64,000 nucleotides of DNA from JALCSJ01 sp036788835 (GTDB taxonomy: Bacteria > Bacillota > Negativicutes > Acidaminococcales > Acidaminococcaceae). The position numbers and the translations under genes are program-made. Positions within the stretch are counted from its first letter, which is position 1; each line of letters opens with the position of its first letter. Where the stretch lies: the NCBI GenBank assembly GCA_036788835.1, contig DAIQMR010000009.1, positions 3,876 to 67,875 on the forward strand, written 5' to 3'. This document shows positions 8,502 to 17,857 of the stretch, one piece after another. The notes beneath the pieces were generated by a model. The model searched no databases. It was not told the origin of the DNA and saw only the letters and a list, made by a program, of their open reading frames with translations.

Positions 8502-9290
8502 TCAATTTGACCGGCCCAGGGTAGTACCAATGAGAGCACCGGCATTATGCAGCTTTTCCCTGGCTAGGGGGCAACCTTCTAGGGCAGGGGACAATTCATT
8601 TTCCAGAACATCCAGGGCTTCATCCAAAATACTTAAAATATAGTCATTATCAGAAGAAGCTTTATAGGCTTCTTTAGCCAGTTTTGTAAGAGAGGCTACG
8701 CAATCCTTTACTTGTTCGGTGGTTAAGGTATCGGTATAATCAGCATCTGTTACAGCAATTTCCGGCAATAGGTGTTCTCCGTTCATGACAAAGGACTTGC
8801 TTTCATTATCTTGGAAAGTAGCCACCGGGGAGGTCTGAGCCCCGCTGCCGAAAGAAGTAGCAATAAGCACCAGCTTTCTGGACATAGAGGCACGATTAAA
8901 GGTAAGTACCTCATCAGGGTTCCTAAGAGCATTTTCCGGAACCTCACCCAACAGCAGGGCTACCTTAGCTCCACTGAGGACAGCACCGCCTCCTATGCCG
9001 ATAATCACATCAGGATTAAAAGCATGAATCAGGGAGCCGGCCTGAGAAATTTCTTTTATTGTGGGGAGAGAACTAAAGGCAAAGAATTCTGCGGTATGCA
9101 TACCTTGCTTTGTCAACTGTTTCCTTACCTTGGCTACAAATCCCAGACGGTAAATATTGGCATCAGAAAGCAGTAAAGCTTTTTTAAAATGGTATATTTC
9201 CGTGAGTTCCCGCAAGGCCACAGGGGTGCAACCTCTTTTAAAATATATTTTTTTCGGCACTTGTAATAGTCCGGGTTTTTGCTCTGTCAT
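8502..9290 (-). CDS. Truncated, degenerate paralogue of the AdhE alcohol dehydrogenase domain
   Basis: 262 residues that align with the first half of the Fe-dependent alcohol dehydrogenase domain of the adjacent AdhE: it has VPKKIYFKRGCTPVALREL against AdhE's LPKKVYYKTGCTPVALREM. The glycine loop is kept (IGIGGGAV) but the following Asp is Ser. The AdhE segment that supplies Asp and His metal ligands (GYDVLTHAVEAY) reads DCVASLTKLAKEAY, losing both, and the protein stops just before the AdhE HxxxH region, losing the other two ligands. It should therefore bind no catalytic iron. ATG 9290 is one base after the adhE stop codon, with GGAGGG ten bases upstream, so translation is coupled. It may be a regulatory or capping partner of AdhE filaments, or a decaying copy. 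Confidence 0.85.
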   Translation of the reverse strand: MTEQKPGLLQVPKKIYFKRGCTPVALRELTEIYHFKKALLLSDANIYRLGFVAKVRKQLTKQGMHTAEFFAFSSLPTIKEISQAGSLIHAFNPDVIIGIGGGAVLSGAKVALLLGEVPENALRNPDEVLTFNRASMSRKLVLIATSFGSGAQTSPVATFQDNESKSFVMNGEHLLPEIAVTDADYTDTLTTEQVKDCVASLTKLAKEAYKASSDNDYILSILDEALDVLENELSPALEGCPLAREKLHNAGALIGTTLGRSN

Positions 9291-9291
9291 G

Positions 9292-12063
9292 TTAGTTAAA
9301 CCCTCCGACTTTGTCTCGGCCAATGTCTATAGATAAGCCCATTGGGTATGCGGCATGTGTGTCCACCGGAAGCTTGACTTCTAGTTCCAAAACATCGCCG
9401 TATTTTTTAATGAATTTTTTGTCTCCATAGAAAGAGCGAAGATAAAGAGCCTTTAATTCACCAATGGTTGGGTAAACAGGATTGCAGCCGGTGCAGGCAT
9501 CGTGGAAGGCCCATTCTGACATTTGGTCTACAGCTGCCAGATACTCGGTTTCCCAATCTTTAGCTGTTTTCTCCGGATGAGCTTCCACCAGCCATTCACA
9601 AATGGTTTCGGGAATGTCCACAGCCTTCTTCAAATCTTTGCCTGCCTTGATCCAGTTCTCAAAAGTCTCTTTGTCATTAGCACCTTTTACACCAATGGCT
9701 TCGCCTAGCTGCACATAACGCTCAAAGGCTTGAGGATACTTGTATTGAGAGAAGGTCCCCATATGGTAAGGATGTCTTTGGGCATTGAACCGGCAGACAT
9801 AGGGGAAGAGCAGGGCATTAGCTGTACCATGCGGAATATGGAACCAGCCGCCTAACTTATGGGACAAGGAGTGGTTAATGCCCAAAAAAGCATTGGCAAA
9901 AGCAATGCCGGCAATGGCAGAGGCATTGGCCATTTTCTCCCGTGCTTGGGGATCTGGCTTGGCATCTTTAAAGGCAGAACGATAAGCTCTCTCTAAATAG
10001 TCAAAGACCATCTTTGTGGCATCACGGGCAAAACCATCCGTGTATTCCGTAGCAAAGGTAGAAACATAGGCTTCTACAGCATGAGTCAGAACATCATAAC
10101 CGGAGGCTTGAGTAGCTTTAGGCGGCAGCTTCATCATATGGTCGGCATCAATGATGGCCATTTCCGGCATCATTTCGTAACCAATTAAGGGCCACTTCAT
10201 ACCTGTATTGCCATCGGAAATGATGGTGAAGGGTGTGCATTCAGAGCCGGTGCCGGCAGTGGTAGGTATGCATACCAGCTTTGCCTTCTTGCCCATTTGG
10301 GGGAAGAAACGAATTCTCTTGCGGATATCCAGGAAGGTAGTAGCCATGTCCAGGAAGTCTTCTTCCGGGTGCTCGTAAAGAATCCACATGATTTTCGCTG
10401 TATCAATAACAGCACCGCCACCTACGGCAATAATTACATCCGGGTCAAATTCGTGCATTTTGGGCAGGCCTTTCATAGCATCCTGAATCTGGGGATCAAC
10501 CCGAATGTCAAAAAATTCGGCAGTTTCAATTCCCATCTCATTTAGCTGTTTGATAATCTCGTCGCAGGCACCGATTTGATACAAATTGGCATCCGTAACA
10601 ATAAAGGCACGTTTGAAATTATAAATATCCTTCATTTCACGCAGGGCTACAGGTGTACAGCCGGTTTTGTAGTAGACCTTTTTAGGCAGCTGGAGCCACA
10701 GCATATTTTCTTTGCGGTTGGCAACTACTTTAATATCCAGCAACTGCTCGAAGTTGGTATTGCCCATGTAGGAAGAGTGGCCGATAGCACCGGGTGCCAA
10801 AGTCAGGGAAGGCACCAGATTAAAGTTATACAAATCACCGATGCCACCAAAACATGTGGGTGTATTAATGAGAATACGACCGGTCTTCATTTGCTCAGCG
10901 AATTTGTCAATTTTAGTTTCTTCCGTAGGATCAACGTAGAGGCAGGCAGAGTGACCGGGACCGGCCTCATTGACAACTTTGGCACAGATGTTGTAAGCCT
11001 CATCCAGAGTGTCGGCTTTGAACATACCCAAGAGGGTGGTTAATTTTTCATTGGCCCAGGGATTTTCGTGGGATGTATCATTAGTTTCGTATATTAAAAC
11101 TTTTGTCTCATATGGGACCTTGATGCCTGCCATTTCAGCTAGGCGCACCGCAGTCTGTCCTACGGCAGGAGGCTTGACACCGTGGTTTTTAGGGTTATAG
11201 AAAACTTCTGCGACTTTCTCAGCTTCTTGGGCATTAAGGAAATAGCAGCGTGCTTCCTGAAGCAAGGTTTTTACTTGATTGTAAACACTGCTAAGAACAG
11301 TAATGTGTTGCTCAGTGGAGCAAATCATACCGTTGTCGAAGGTTTTAGAATGAATTATTGATTCAACTGCCATGCGCAAATCAGCTGTTTCGTCAATAAC
11401 CACATTACAGTTACCCGGACCTACACCTATGGCAGGCGTGCCGGAAGAGTAAGCGGCATGAACCATGCCGGCACCGCCGGTAGCGACAATCAGATCAACC
11501 TTCTTCATTAAAATATCGGAAATATCCAGGGAAGGAGTTTCAATCCAAGTAATAATGTTGTCGGGCAAGCCGGCTGCCACTGCGGCATCACGCATAATAC
11601 GGGCCGCGGCAATAGAACATTTAACCGCATGGGGATGAGGAGAAATAATAATAGCGTTTCTGGTTTTTAGGGCCAACATAATTTTGTAGATAGTAGTTGA
11701 AGTTGGATTAGTAGTAGGAGTAATGGCAGCGATGACACCTTTGGGGGACGCGACACGCTTCGTGCCGAAGGGGCGGTTCTCTTCTATGACACCGCAGGTT
11801 TTGGCATGGCGCATATAGTTCCACATATGCTCAGAAGCGTACTGGTTCTTTGTCACTTTGTCAACCACAATGCCATAACCGGTTTCCTCACAGGCCATTT
11901 TGGCCAGGGGAATGCGCATTTTGGAAACAGCCATAGCGGTTTTTTCGCAAATGGTATCAACTTGTTCCTGAGTGAAGGTGGCGTATTTTTCTTGGTCAGT
12001 ACGAATAAAGGGGAGAGCTTTTTCGAAAGATTCTACTGAATTAATTACTAGATTTTTTGACAT
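9292..12063 (-). CDS. adhE: Bifunctional aldehyde-alcohol dehydrogenase AdhE
   Basis: 923 residues, the usual length for AdhE. The N-terminal CoA-acylating aldehyde dehydrogenase half (about 1-440) carries the catalytic cysteine in GMICSTEQH near residue 247; the C-terminal Fe-dependent alcohol dehydrogenase half begins near residue 455 and retains all metal-ligand motifs (GYDVLTHAVEAY, NHSLSHKLG, HIPHG). It converts acetyl-CoA to acetaldehyde and ethanol, re-oxidising two NADH; such enzymes form helical filaments. ATG 12063 is preferred over ATG 12072 because AAAGGA abuts the latter but is nine bases from the former. The leader also has an AAAGGAGG run about 60 bases upstream with no start codon after it. 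The degenerate ADH-domain gene follows in the same operon. Confidence 0.97.
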   Translation of the reverse strand: MSKNLVINSVESFEKALPFIRTDQEKYATFTQEQVDTICEKTAMAVSKMRIPLAKMACEETGYGIVVDKVTKNQYASEHMWNYMRHAKTCGVIEENRPFGTKRVASPKGVIAAITPTTNPTSTTIYKIMLALKTRNAIIISPHPHAVKCSIAAARIMRDAAVAAGLPDNIITWIETPSLDISDILMKKVDLIVATGGAGMVHAAYSSGTPAIGVGPGNCNVVIDETADLRMAVESIIHSKTFDNGMICSTEQHITVLSSVYNQVKTLLQEARCYFLNAQEAEKVAEVFYNPKNHGVKPPAVGQTAVRLAEMAGIKVPYETKVLIYETNDTSHENPWANEKLTTLLGMFKADTLDEAYNICAKVVNEAGPGHSACLYVDPTEETKIDKFAEQMKTGRILINTPTCFGGIGDLYNFNLVPSLTLAPGAIGHSSYMGNTNFEQLLDIKVVANRKENMLWLQLPKKVYYKTGCTPVALREMKDIYNFKRAFIVTDANLYQIGACDEIIKQLNEMGIETAEFFDIRVDPQIQDAMKGLPKMHEFDPDVIIAVGGGAVIDTAKIMWILYEHPEEDFLDMATTFLDIRKRIRFFPQMGKKAKLVCIPTTAGTGSECTPFTIISDGNTGMKWPLIGYEMMPEMAIIDADHMMKLPPKATQASGYDVLTHAVEAYVSTFATEYTDGFARDATKMVFDYLERAYRSAFKDAKPDPQAREKMANASAIAGIAFANAFLGINHSLSHKLGGWFHIPHGTANALLFPYVCRFNAQRHPYHMGTFSQYKYPQAFERYVQLGEAIGVKGANDKETFENWIKAGKDLKKAVDIPETICEWLVEAHPEKTAKDWETEYLAAVDQMSEWAFHDACTGCNPVYPTIGELKALYLRSFYGDKKFIKKYGDVLELEVKLPVDTHAAYPMGLSIDIGRDKVGGFN

Positions 12064-12434
12064 GGAGTTCATTCCTTTCTACTTGTTTTAGTGTGTTTGA
12101 AACTGTAAAAATTCTCCTCCTTTCCTTTTTAATAATGCCATCAGCTGAAGATGTTTGTGCAAAAACCGCATAAACGGCTCTAATACAACCTTTAGGCAAT
12201 TACTCTCAAATTATAATAACATACAAAATATTACAAGACAATAATAAAACATAAAAAATTTTAATTATTTTATATAAATAAATAATACTTAACTAAAAAA
12301 ATCTGAAACCCAATCGTTTCATCCATCCTAAATCGGTGAGATGAAACGATATTTATTTGCGAAAAAACAAGCATTTACAGGTAAAATGTGATAGAATTTT
12401 CTGAAAGAAGCGTTTCAAGAGAGGAAGTAACTAT
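12064..12434. promoter_or_regulatory. Divergent intergenic region between adhE and the AGCS symporter
   Basis: This 371-base A/T-rich gap holds no gene. For adhE a TATAAT box lies at 12215-12210 (minus) but its -35 is poor; the resulting leader is about 145 bases. An 11-bp inverted repeat, ATCGTTTCATC (12313-12323) with GATGAAACGAT (12340-12350), lies between the two genes and could be an operator or RNA hairpin. I see no clear Rex (TTGTGAAN4TTCACAA) site. Confidence 0.5.
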
Positions 12435-13793
12435 ATGGAAAAATTAAATGCACTACTAGGAATAATAGGCGGATACGTGTGGGGTGCGCCCTTATTGGTA
12501 CTTTTGGTTGGTACCGGATTGTACCTGACAATCAGACTAAGATTTTTATCTTTTCGGAGACTTGGTTTGGGTTTTAAATTGGCTTTTCTTAAAAATGACA
12601 AAGCTGTCAGCGAAGGTGAAGGAGATATTTCCAATTTCCAATCCCTAATGACGGCACTGGCTGCCACTATCGGTACAGGAAACATCATCGGAGTGGCAAC
12701 GGCGATTTTGGCAGGGGGGCCGGGAGCTCTGTTCTGGATGTGGGTCAGCGCCTTGGTGGGCATGGCTACGAAATATTCTGAGGCTATTTTGGCTGTACGT
12801 TTCCGGGAAGTGAATGCTGCCGGAGAAATGGCCGGTGGTCCCATGTACTATATTAAGAACGGGATGCACAATAAATGGCTGGCTTGGATTTTTGCTTTAC
12901 TGGGTTCGGTTGCAGCCTTCGGTATTGGGAATCTGGTACAGGTTAATGCTATTACAGTTTCTCTGACTAGCAATTTTGGTATGACACATGTTGCATCCGG
13001 TATCAGTCTGATGTTTATAACAGCTTTTGTTGTATTAGGGGGGATTAAGAGCATAGGCAAAGCAGCTGGTATCATTGTACCGCTTATGGCATTAGGTTAT
13101 ATGGCGGCAGGACTATTTATTATTTTCACGAATTTTTCTCTTATTCCCCAAACCCTTGCTTTGGTTTTAGAAGATGCTTTTACCGGTCAGGCTTTAGCAG
13201 GGGGTGCTCTTGGCAGTGTGATACGGTTCGGCGTGGCTCGTGGTGTATTCTCCAATGAGGCAGGCTTGGGAAGCGCTCCTATTGCCGCTGCAGCTGCCAA
13301 AACAGATATGCCCGGCCGGCAGGCACTGGTTTCCATGATTGGCACATTTATTGACACTATTATGGTTTGCAGCATGACAGGTTTAATTATCGTTATGAGC
13401 GGCTTATGGAAAACTACAGCTAAGACTCAGGCAGGCACTCTGACTAGTAAGGCTTTTGAACAGTTCTTGCCGGGTTTTGGTAACGGCATTGTAGATTTTG
13501 GTATTTTGTTCTTTGCCTTTTCCACTATTCTAGGTTGGTGCTATTATGGTGAAAAATGTTTTGAATATTTATTTGGCGCTAAGGCTGTTAAACCCTACCG
13601 GGTAGTTTATTCTCTGGCAGTATTTCTTGGTGCCGTAGTAGAGCTGCAGATTGTTTGGAACATCGCCGATATTTTCAACGGTCTTATGGCCGTACCGAAT
13701 TTAATTGCCCTCCTGGCTTTAAGTGGCGTAGTAGTCAGCGAATCTCAATTGTTCGAAAAAAAATTAGATGAAGAAAGACGCGCCGGAAAATAA
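12435..13793 (+). CDS. Alanine/glycine:cation symporter (AGCS family)
   Basis: 452 residues, about eleven membrane segments. The stretches ATIGTGNIIGVATAI, EMAGGPMYYIKNG and FSNEAGLGSAPIAAAAAKT are diagnostic of the AGCS (AlsT/DagA) family, sodium-coupled importers of alanine or glycine. A second, quite different AGCS protein is encoded at 37588. The ribosome site GAGAGGAAG is well placed. The hydG gene follows after 62 bases without an obvious terminator, so co-transcription is possible. Confidence 0.93.
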   Translation: MEKLNALLGIIGGYVWGAPLLVLLVGTGLYLTIRLRFLSFRRLGLGFKLAFLKNDKAVSEGEGDISNFQSLMTALAATIGTGNIIGVATAILAGGPGALFWMWVSALVGMATKYSEAILAVRFREVNAAGEMAGGPMYYIKNGMHNKWLAWIFALLGSVAAFGIGNLVQVNAITVSLTSNFGMTHVASGISLMFITAFVVLGGIKSIGKAAGIIVPLMALGYMAAGLFIIFTNFSLIPQTLALVLEDAFTGQALAGGALGSVIRFGVARGVFSNEAGLGSAPIAAAAAKTDMPGRQALVSMIGTFIDTIMVCSMTGLIIVMSGLWKTTAKTQAGTLTSKAFEQFLPGFGNGIVDFGILFFAFSTILGWCYYGEKCFEYLFGAKAVKPYRVVYSLAVFLGAVVELQIVWNIADIFNGLMAVPNLIALLALSGVVVSESQLFEKKLDEERRAGK

Positions 13794-13855
13794 AAATTAG
13801 GAATTCTGTAATGTCAACGTTAATACGAAGAAGAATTTGAAGAGAGGTGAATAAA

Positions 13856-15274
13856 ATGGCTAAATACGATCCTAAATCTTCTCACGCAGAAGAATTTATT
13901 AACCACGAAGAAATATTAGCAACACTGGAATATGCCAAACAGAACAAAAATAACAGAGAACTAATTGAAAAACTCTTGACTAGGGCTGTGGACTGTAAAG
14001 GTCTCTCCCATAGAGAGGCGGCAGTGCTTTTGGAGTGTGAAGAGCCCGATCTTGTACAGAAAACGGTCGGCCTGGCGAAAAAAATCAAGCAAGAGTTTTA
14101 CGGAGATCGTATTGTGCTGTTTGCACCTTTGTATCTTTCCAACTATTGCATTAATGCCTGTGTCTATTGTCCATATCATGCCAAGAATAAACACATTGCC
14201 AGGAAAAAACTGACTCAGGAAGAAATCTGCCGGGAAGTAATAGCCCTTCAGAATATGGGTCACAAGAGATTGGCCCTGGAAGCAGGGGAGGACCCGGTTA
14301 ATAATCCCATTGAATACATTCTGGAATGTATCGAAACTATTTATGGGGTAAAACACAAAAACGGTGCTATTCGCAGAGTGAATGTTAATATTGCGGCCAC
14401 TACCGTGGAGAATTATCGGAAACTGAGAGAGGCCGGCATTGGCACGTATATTTTGTTTCAGGAAACATATCATAAAGAAAATTATGAAAAGCTTCATCCG
14501 GCGGGACCGAAGCATGACTACGATTACCACACGGAAGCCATGGACAGAGCCATGGAAGGCGGCATCGACGATGTAGGATGCGGCGTGCTCTTTGGTTTGA
14601 ACTTATACAAGTATGACTTTGTTGGATTATTGATGCATGCAGAACATCTCGAGGCAAAATGGGGTGTGGGGCCACATACTATTAGCGTGCCAAGAATTCG
14701 TCCTGCCGATGATATTGACCCTAATTCTTTCAGCAACGCCATTGACGACGAGACCTTTGCTAAAATTGTGGCTATCATCCGTATTGCAACACCTTATACA
14801 GGCATGATTGTTTCCACTCGTGAATCACAGGAATGTCGTAGGAAAGTACTGGATTTAGGAATTTCCCAAATCAGCGGTGCTTCACGTACCAGCGTAGGCG
14901 GCTATGAAGAACCGGAGAAGGTTAACACTGCTCAGTTTGACGTGAATGATACCAGAACACTGGACGAAGTAGTTCATTGGCTGTTAGAACTGGGCTATGT
15001 ACCCAGCTTTTGTACCGCCTGCTATCGGGAAGGCAGAACCGGTGACAGATTCATGAGTCTATGCAAATCAGGCCAAATAAAAAACTGCTGTCTGCCGAAT
15101 GCTTTGATGACATTGAAAGAATATCTTGAGGATTATGCCAGCCCCGGCACACAGAAACTGGGCGAAAAAATCATTAAGGAACAATGGGAACAAATTCCCA
15201 ATCCTGTGGCAAAAGCTAAAGCAGCAGAATATCTGATTAAGCTTCATGACGGTATGCGGGATTTTAGATTCTAG
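13856..15274 (+). CDS. hydG: [FeFe]-hydrogenase H-cluster maturase HydG (radical SAM)
   Basis: 472 residues. A radical-SAM CX3CX2C motif (NYCINACVYC) lies near residues 97-104; the C-terminal CTAC followed 22 residues later by cysteine (KNCC) binds the auxiliary cluster with the dangler iron. This combination distinguishes HydG from ThiH and other tyrosine lyases. HydG splits tyrosine to p-cresol, CO and cyanide to build Fe(CO)2(CN) units for the H-cluster. GTG 13847 would overlap the ribosome site AGAGAGG; ATG 13856 sits at proper distance from it and is chosen. HydE, HydF and the hydrogenase are not in the window. A strong terminator follows. Confidence 0.95.
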   Translation: MAKYDPKSSHAEEFINHEEILATLEYAKQNKNNRELIEKLLTRAVDCKGLSHREAAVLLECEEPDLVQKTVGLAKKIKQEFYGDRIVLFAPLYLSNYCINACVYCPYHAKNKHIARKKLTQEEICREVIALQNMGHKRLALEAGEDPVNNPIEYILECIETIYGVKHKNGAIRRVNVNIAATTVENYRKLREAGIGTYILFQETYHKENYEKLHPAGPKHDYDYHTEAMDRAMEGGIDDVGCGVLFGLNLYKYDFVGLLMHAEHLEAKWGVGPHTISVPRIRPADDIDPNSFSNAIDDETFAKIVAIIRIATPYTGMIVSTRESQECRRKVLDLGISQISGASRTSVGGYEEPEKVNTAQFDVNDTRTLDEVVHWLLELGYVPSFCTACYREGRTGDRFMSLCKSGQIKNCCLPNALMTLKEYLEDYASPGTQKLGEKIIKEQWEQIPNPVAKAKAAEYLIKLHDGMRDFRF

Positions 15275-15283
15275 ACAAGGATT

Positions 15284-15332
15284 AAGACCTATGTTATTGC
15301 GCCAACAGCACAGTAACATAGGTCTTATTTTT
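15284..15332 (+). terminator. Intrinsic terminator after hydG
   Basis: Thirteen perfectly paired bases (AAGACCTATGTTA with TAACATAGGTCTT), a 17-base loop and a following ATTTTT. Confidence 0.85.
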
Positions 15333-15506
15333 ATGTATGGGCAATGTACATATTATAATAGAACAAACAAAAATATAACTAAAACAAATAAACAAAATAG
15401 TTAGTATTATTGATAAGCGAATGCCGGTATAGTAAAATAATCTTACAAGGCATAGATTTAGCACATTATTTATCTTATACCACACTACAAATGGAGGTGC
15501 ATCAAA

Positions 15507-17402
15507 ATGAAACAGCAAGAATTCCAGCCTTATATCCCAGCAGAAAAAGTAGTACCTGAATTAACAGTAGTTTCCATTATTTTAGGTTCACTCTTATCAG
15601 TATTATTCGGCGGTGCTAACGCTTACCTTGGTCTTAGAGTAGGAATGACCGTATCTGCTTCCATTCCGGCAGCAGTATTGTCCATGGGTATTATCCGCTT
15701 TATTTTAAAACGAGATTCAATTTTGGAAAACAACATGGTTCAGACCATAGGCTCCGCAGGTGAGTCTCTGGCCGCAGGAGCTATTTTTACTTTACCTGCC
15801 TTATTCATGTGGGCCAGTGAGGGTAAGTGCCCCACACCGACTTTAATGGAAATCGGCTTAATCGGTTTGTGCGGTGGTGTTTTGGGAGTAATGTTTATGG
15901 TACCCTTACGTAATGCTTTGATTGTTAAAGAACACGGTACATTGGCGTATCCGGAAGGACAGGCCTGTGCTGAAGTGCTTATTGCCGGAGAAGAGGGTGG
16001 GACTAAAGCCTCCACGGTTTTTGCCGGTCTGGGCATTTCTGCGGCGTACAAATTTATTGCCGATGGATTCAAAGTATTTCCCAGTGAAGTGGCTTGGGAT
16101 GTACCAGGCTTTAGAGGAGCAGGGTTCGGTATAGATGTGTTGCCGGCACTATTAGGTGTAGGCTACATTATCGGCCCTAAACTTTCTTCTTTCATTTTTG
16201 CCGGTGGTATCACAGCCTGGTTTATTTTAATGCCGATGATTGCACTCTTTGGTGGTGAGGCCGTGCTTTTTCCGGCGACAGTTACGGTCAATGAACTGTT
16301 GACCGGCGGTACGGTGGCTGTCTGGAGCAAATTCATTCGCTATATAGGCGCCGGTGCGGTGCTGGCAGGTGGTATTATGAGCCTTATTGGTTCATTTCCT
16401 CTTATTTGGCGGACTTTTAAAGCAGCCATGGGTGTCTATGGCAAGGGAGCTATTTCCTCTCTGCGGACCGAACAAGATCTTTCCATGCGGACAATTTTTT
16501 TCGGGATGATTGCGATGGCACTAGTGATTTGGCTGGCACCTAGTATTTCCTTGTCAGTTTTTGGTACCATCTTAGTGGTGATTTTCGGTTTCTTCTTTGC
16601 GGCGGTATCTTCCCGCATGGTAGGTTTAATCGGGTCATCCAACAATCCTGTTTCCGGTATGACAATTGCCACACTGCTTATTTCCACAGTGTTACTTAAA
16701 GCTACCGGTAGTTCTGATATGAAAGGTATGATTGCAGCTATTACCATTGGCGGTATTATCTGTGTTATTGCGGCTATTGCCGGCGATACATCTCAAGATT
16801 TAAAAACCGGTTTTCTAGTGGGGGCCACACCCAGGAAGCAACAAATTGGTGAGATTATCGGCGTGTTAGTTTCTGCTATGGCTATCGGCGGCATTATGTA
16901 TCTGCTTAGTAAGGCTTGGGGCTATGGTTCTGCGGAACTTCCTTCACCTCAGGCTGTACTTATGAAGATGGTAGTTGAAGGGGTTATGGTTGGTAATTTG
17001 CCTTGGCCTCTGGTTATCACAGGAATTTTTATTGCCGTAATGGTACGTATTCTAGGTGTTCCTGTTTTGCCTTTTGCCATTGGGTTATATCTGCCTATTT
17101 ATTTATCCGTGCCTATTATGCTGGGAGGTTTGGTCCGCGGGTGTTTAAATCAGCGTCAATATGTGGATGAAACAGTGAAAAACAACTGCATTCAGTCAGG
17201 GATTCTCTATACTTCCGGTTTAATCGCCGGAGAAGGATTTATAGGTATTCTTTTGGCGGTTTTTGCAGTGCTGAATTGGAAAGTAGATATTTCCAAAACT
17301 CTCAACATTGGTCAGGGCGGAGCCATGCTTTGCTTCGCAGTGATTATCTACAGCATCTTCTACTTTGCAGAGAAGGCTAGGAAACAATTACCTCATGGCT
17401 AA
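15507..17402 (+). CDS. OPT family oligopeptide transporter
   Basis: 631 residues with about 15 hydrophobic segments. The N-terminal GGANAYLGLRVGMTVSASIP, the LAYPEGQACAEVL segment and GSSNNPVSGMTIATLL are characteristic of the bacterial OPT/YSL-like branch, which imports oligopeptides or metal-chelate compounds by proton coupling. Substrate cannot be read from the sequence. The ribosome site (GGAGGTG) is strong. The stop codon overlaps the start of a PqqD-like gene by eight bases, an arrangement suggesting linked translation. Confidence 0.9.
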   Translation: MKQQEFQPYIPAEKVVPELTVVSIILGSLLSVLFGGANAYLGLRVGMTVSASIPAAVLSMGIIRFILKRDSILENNMVQTIGSAGESLAAGAIFTLPALFMWASEGKCPTPTLMEIGLIGLCGGVLGVMFMVPLRNALIVKEHGTLAYPEGQACAEVLIAGEEGGTKASTVFAGLGISAAYKFIADGFKVFPSEVAWDVPGFRGAGFGIDVLPALLGVGYIIGPKLSSFIFAGGITAWFILMPMIALFGGEAVLFPATVTVNELLTGGTVAVWSKFIRYIGAGAVLAGGIMSLIGSFPLIWRTFKAAMGVYGKGAISSLRTEQDLSMRTIFFGMIAMALVIWLAPSISLSVFGTILVVIFGFFFAAVSSRMVGLIGSSNNPVSGMTIATLLISTVLLKATGSSDMKGMIAAITIGGIICVIAAIAGDTSQDLKTGFLVGATPRKQQIGEIIGVLVSAMAIGGIMYLLSKAWGYGSAELPSPQAVLMKMVVEGVMVGNLPWPLVITGIFIAVMVRILGVPVLPFAIGLYLPIYLSVPIMLGGLVRGCLNQRQYVDETVKNNCIQSGILYTSGLIAGEGFIGILLAVFAVLNWKVDISKTLNIGQGGAMLCFAVIIYSIFYFAEKARKQLPHG

Positions 17403-17742
17403 GGTTAAAAACAATTTCTTGAATTACGTGCCGAAGCACAATGGGGAAAATACCTGGTCAAAGGAACAGAACGGACGGATTATTGTTCATGCAGTGCACA
17501 AGGGACTTTTTGCCATGATTGCCAGGAAATGTTTCGCCAGACCACGAGTCAGCAATATTCATTTGGATGAATACGGCAGTTTTGTCTGGGAACAAATAGA
17601 CGGAAAGAAGACTATCGGTCACCTGGCGGAACTCCTCAAAAGTGAATATGGACAGAGGTCAGAACCCTTGTATAATCGGCTGGTACATTATTTGAAAGTT
17701 TTGTATAATAACAAATTAATTGTTTGGAAGAAAAAGCAGTAA
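17395..17742 (+). CDS. PqqD-like peptide-chaperone family protein
   Basis: 115 residues. The pattern of a basic amphipathic start, VSNIHLDEYGSFVW, then IDGKKTIGHLAELL and a C-terminal LVHYLKVLYNNKLI is that of PqqD/RRE-type winged-helix proteins, which bind leader peptides in peptide-modification pathways. ATG 17395 overlaps the OPT stop by eight bases; a TTG at 17365 is a less likely start. No radical SAM modifying enzyme or obvious precursor peptide is adjacent, so a role with the peptide transporter, rather than in RiPP synthesis, is a possibility. Family assignment is firm in outline, function unknown. Confidence 0.75.
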   Translation: MAKVKNNFLNYVPKHNGENTWSKEQNGRIIVHAVHKGLFAMIARKCFARPRVSNIHLDEYGSFVWEQIDGKKTIGHLAELLKSEYGQRSEPLYNRLVHYLKVLYNNKLIVWKKKQ

Positions 17743-17768
17743 AAAACCAGTTGTAGCACGAGTTTTCA

Positions 17769-17797
17769 TTGCTTAATCAAAGAAAATTTGCTACAAT
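17769..17797 (+). promoter_or_regulatory. Promoter of the ABC transporter operon
   Basis: TTGCTT (17769-17774), a 17-base spacer and TACAAT (17792-17797). The core AAATTTGCTAxAATAA is shared with the promoter at 63389-63417. Confidence 0.6.
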
Positions 17798-17857
17798 AAA
17801 GTCATAAAATAGAGTTACAGGGGACTTTGACCTGAACTACAACTGGAGGCTTTAACA

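Noticed and set aside
13961..14530. Long minus-strand frame antisense to hydG
   Set aside because: No ribosome site or protein-like pattern; it mirrors the codon structure of hydG on the opposite strand.
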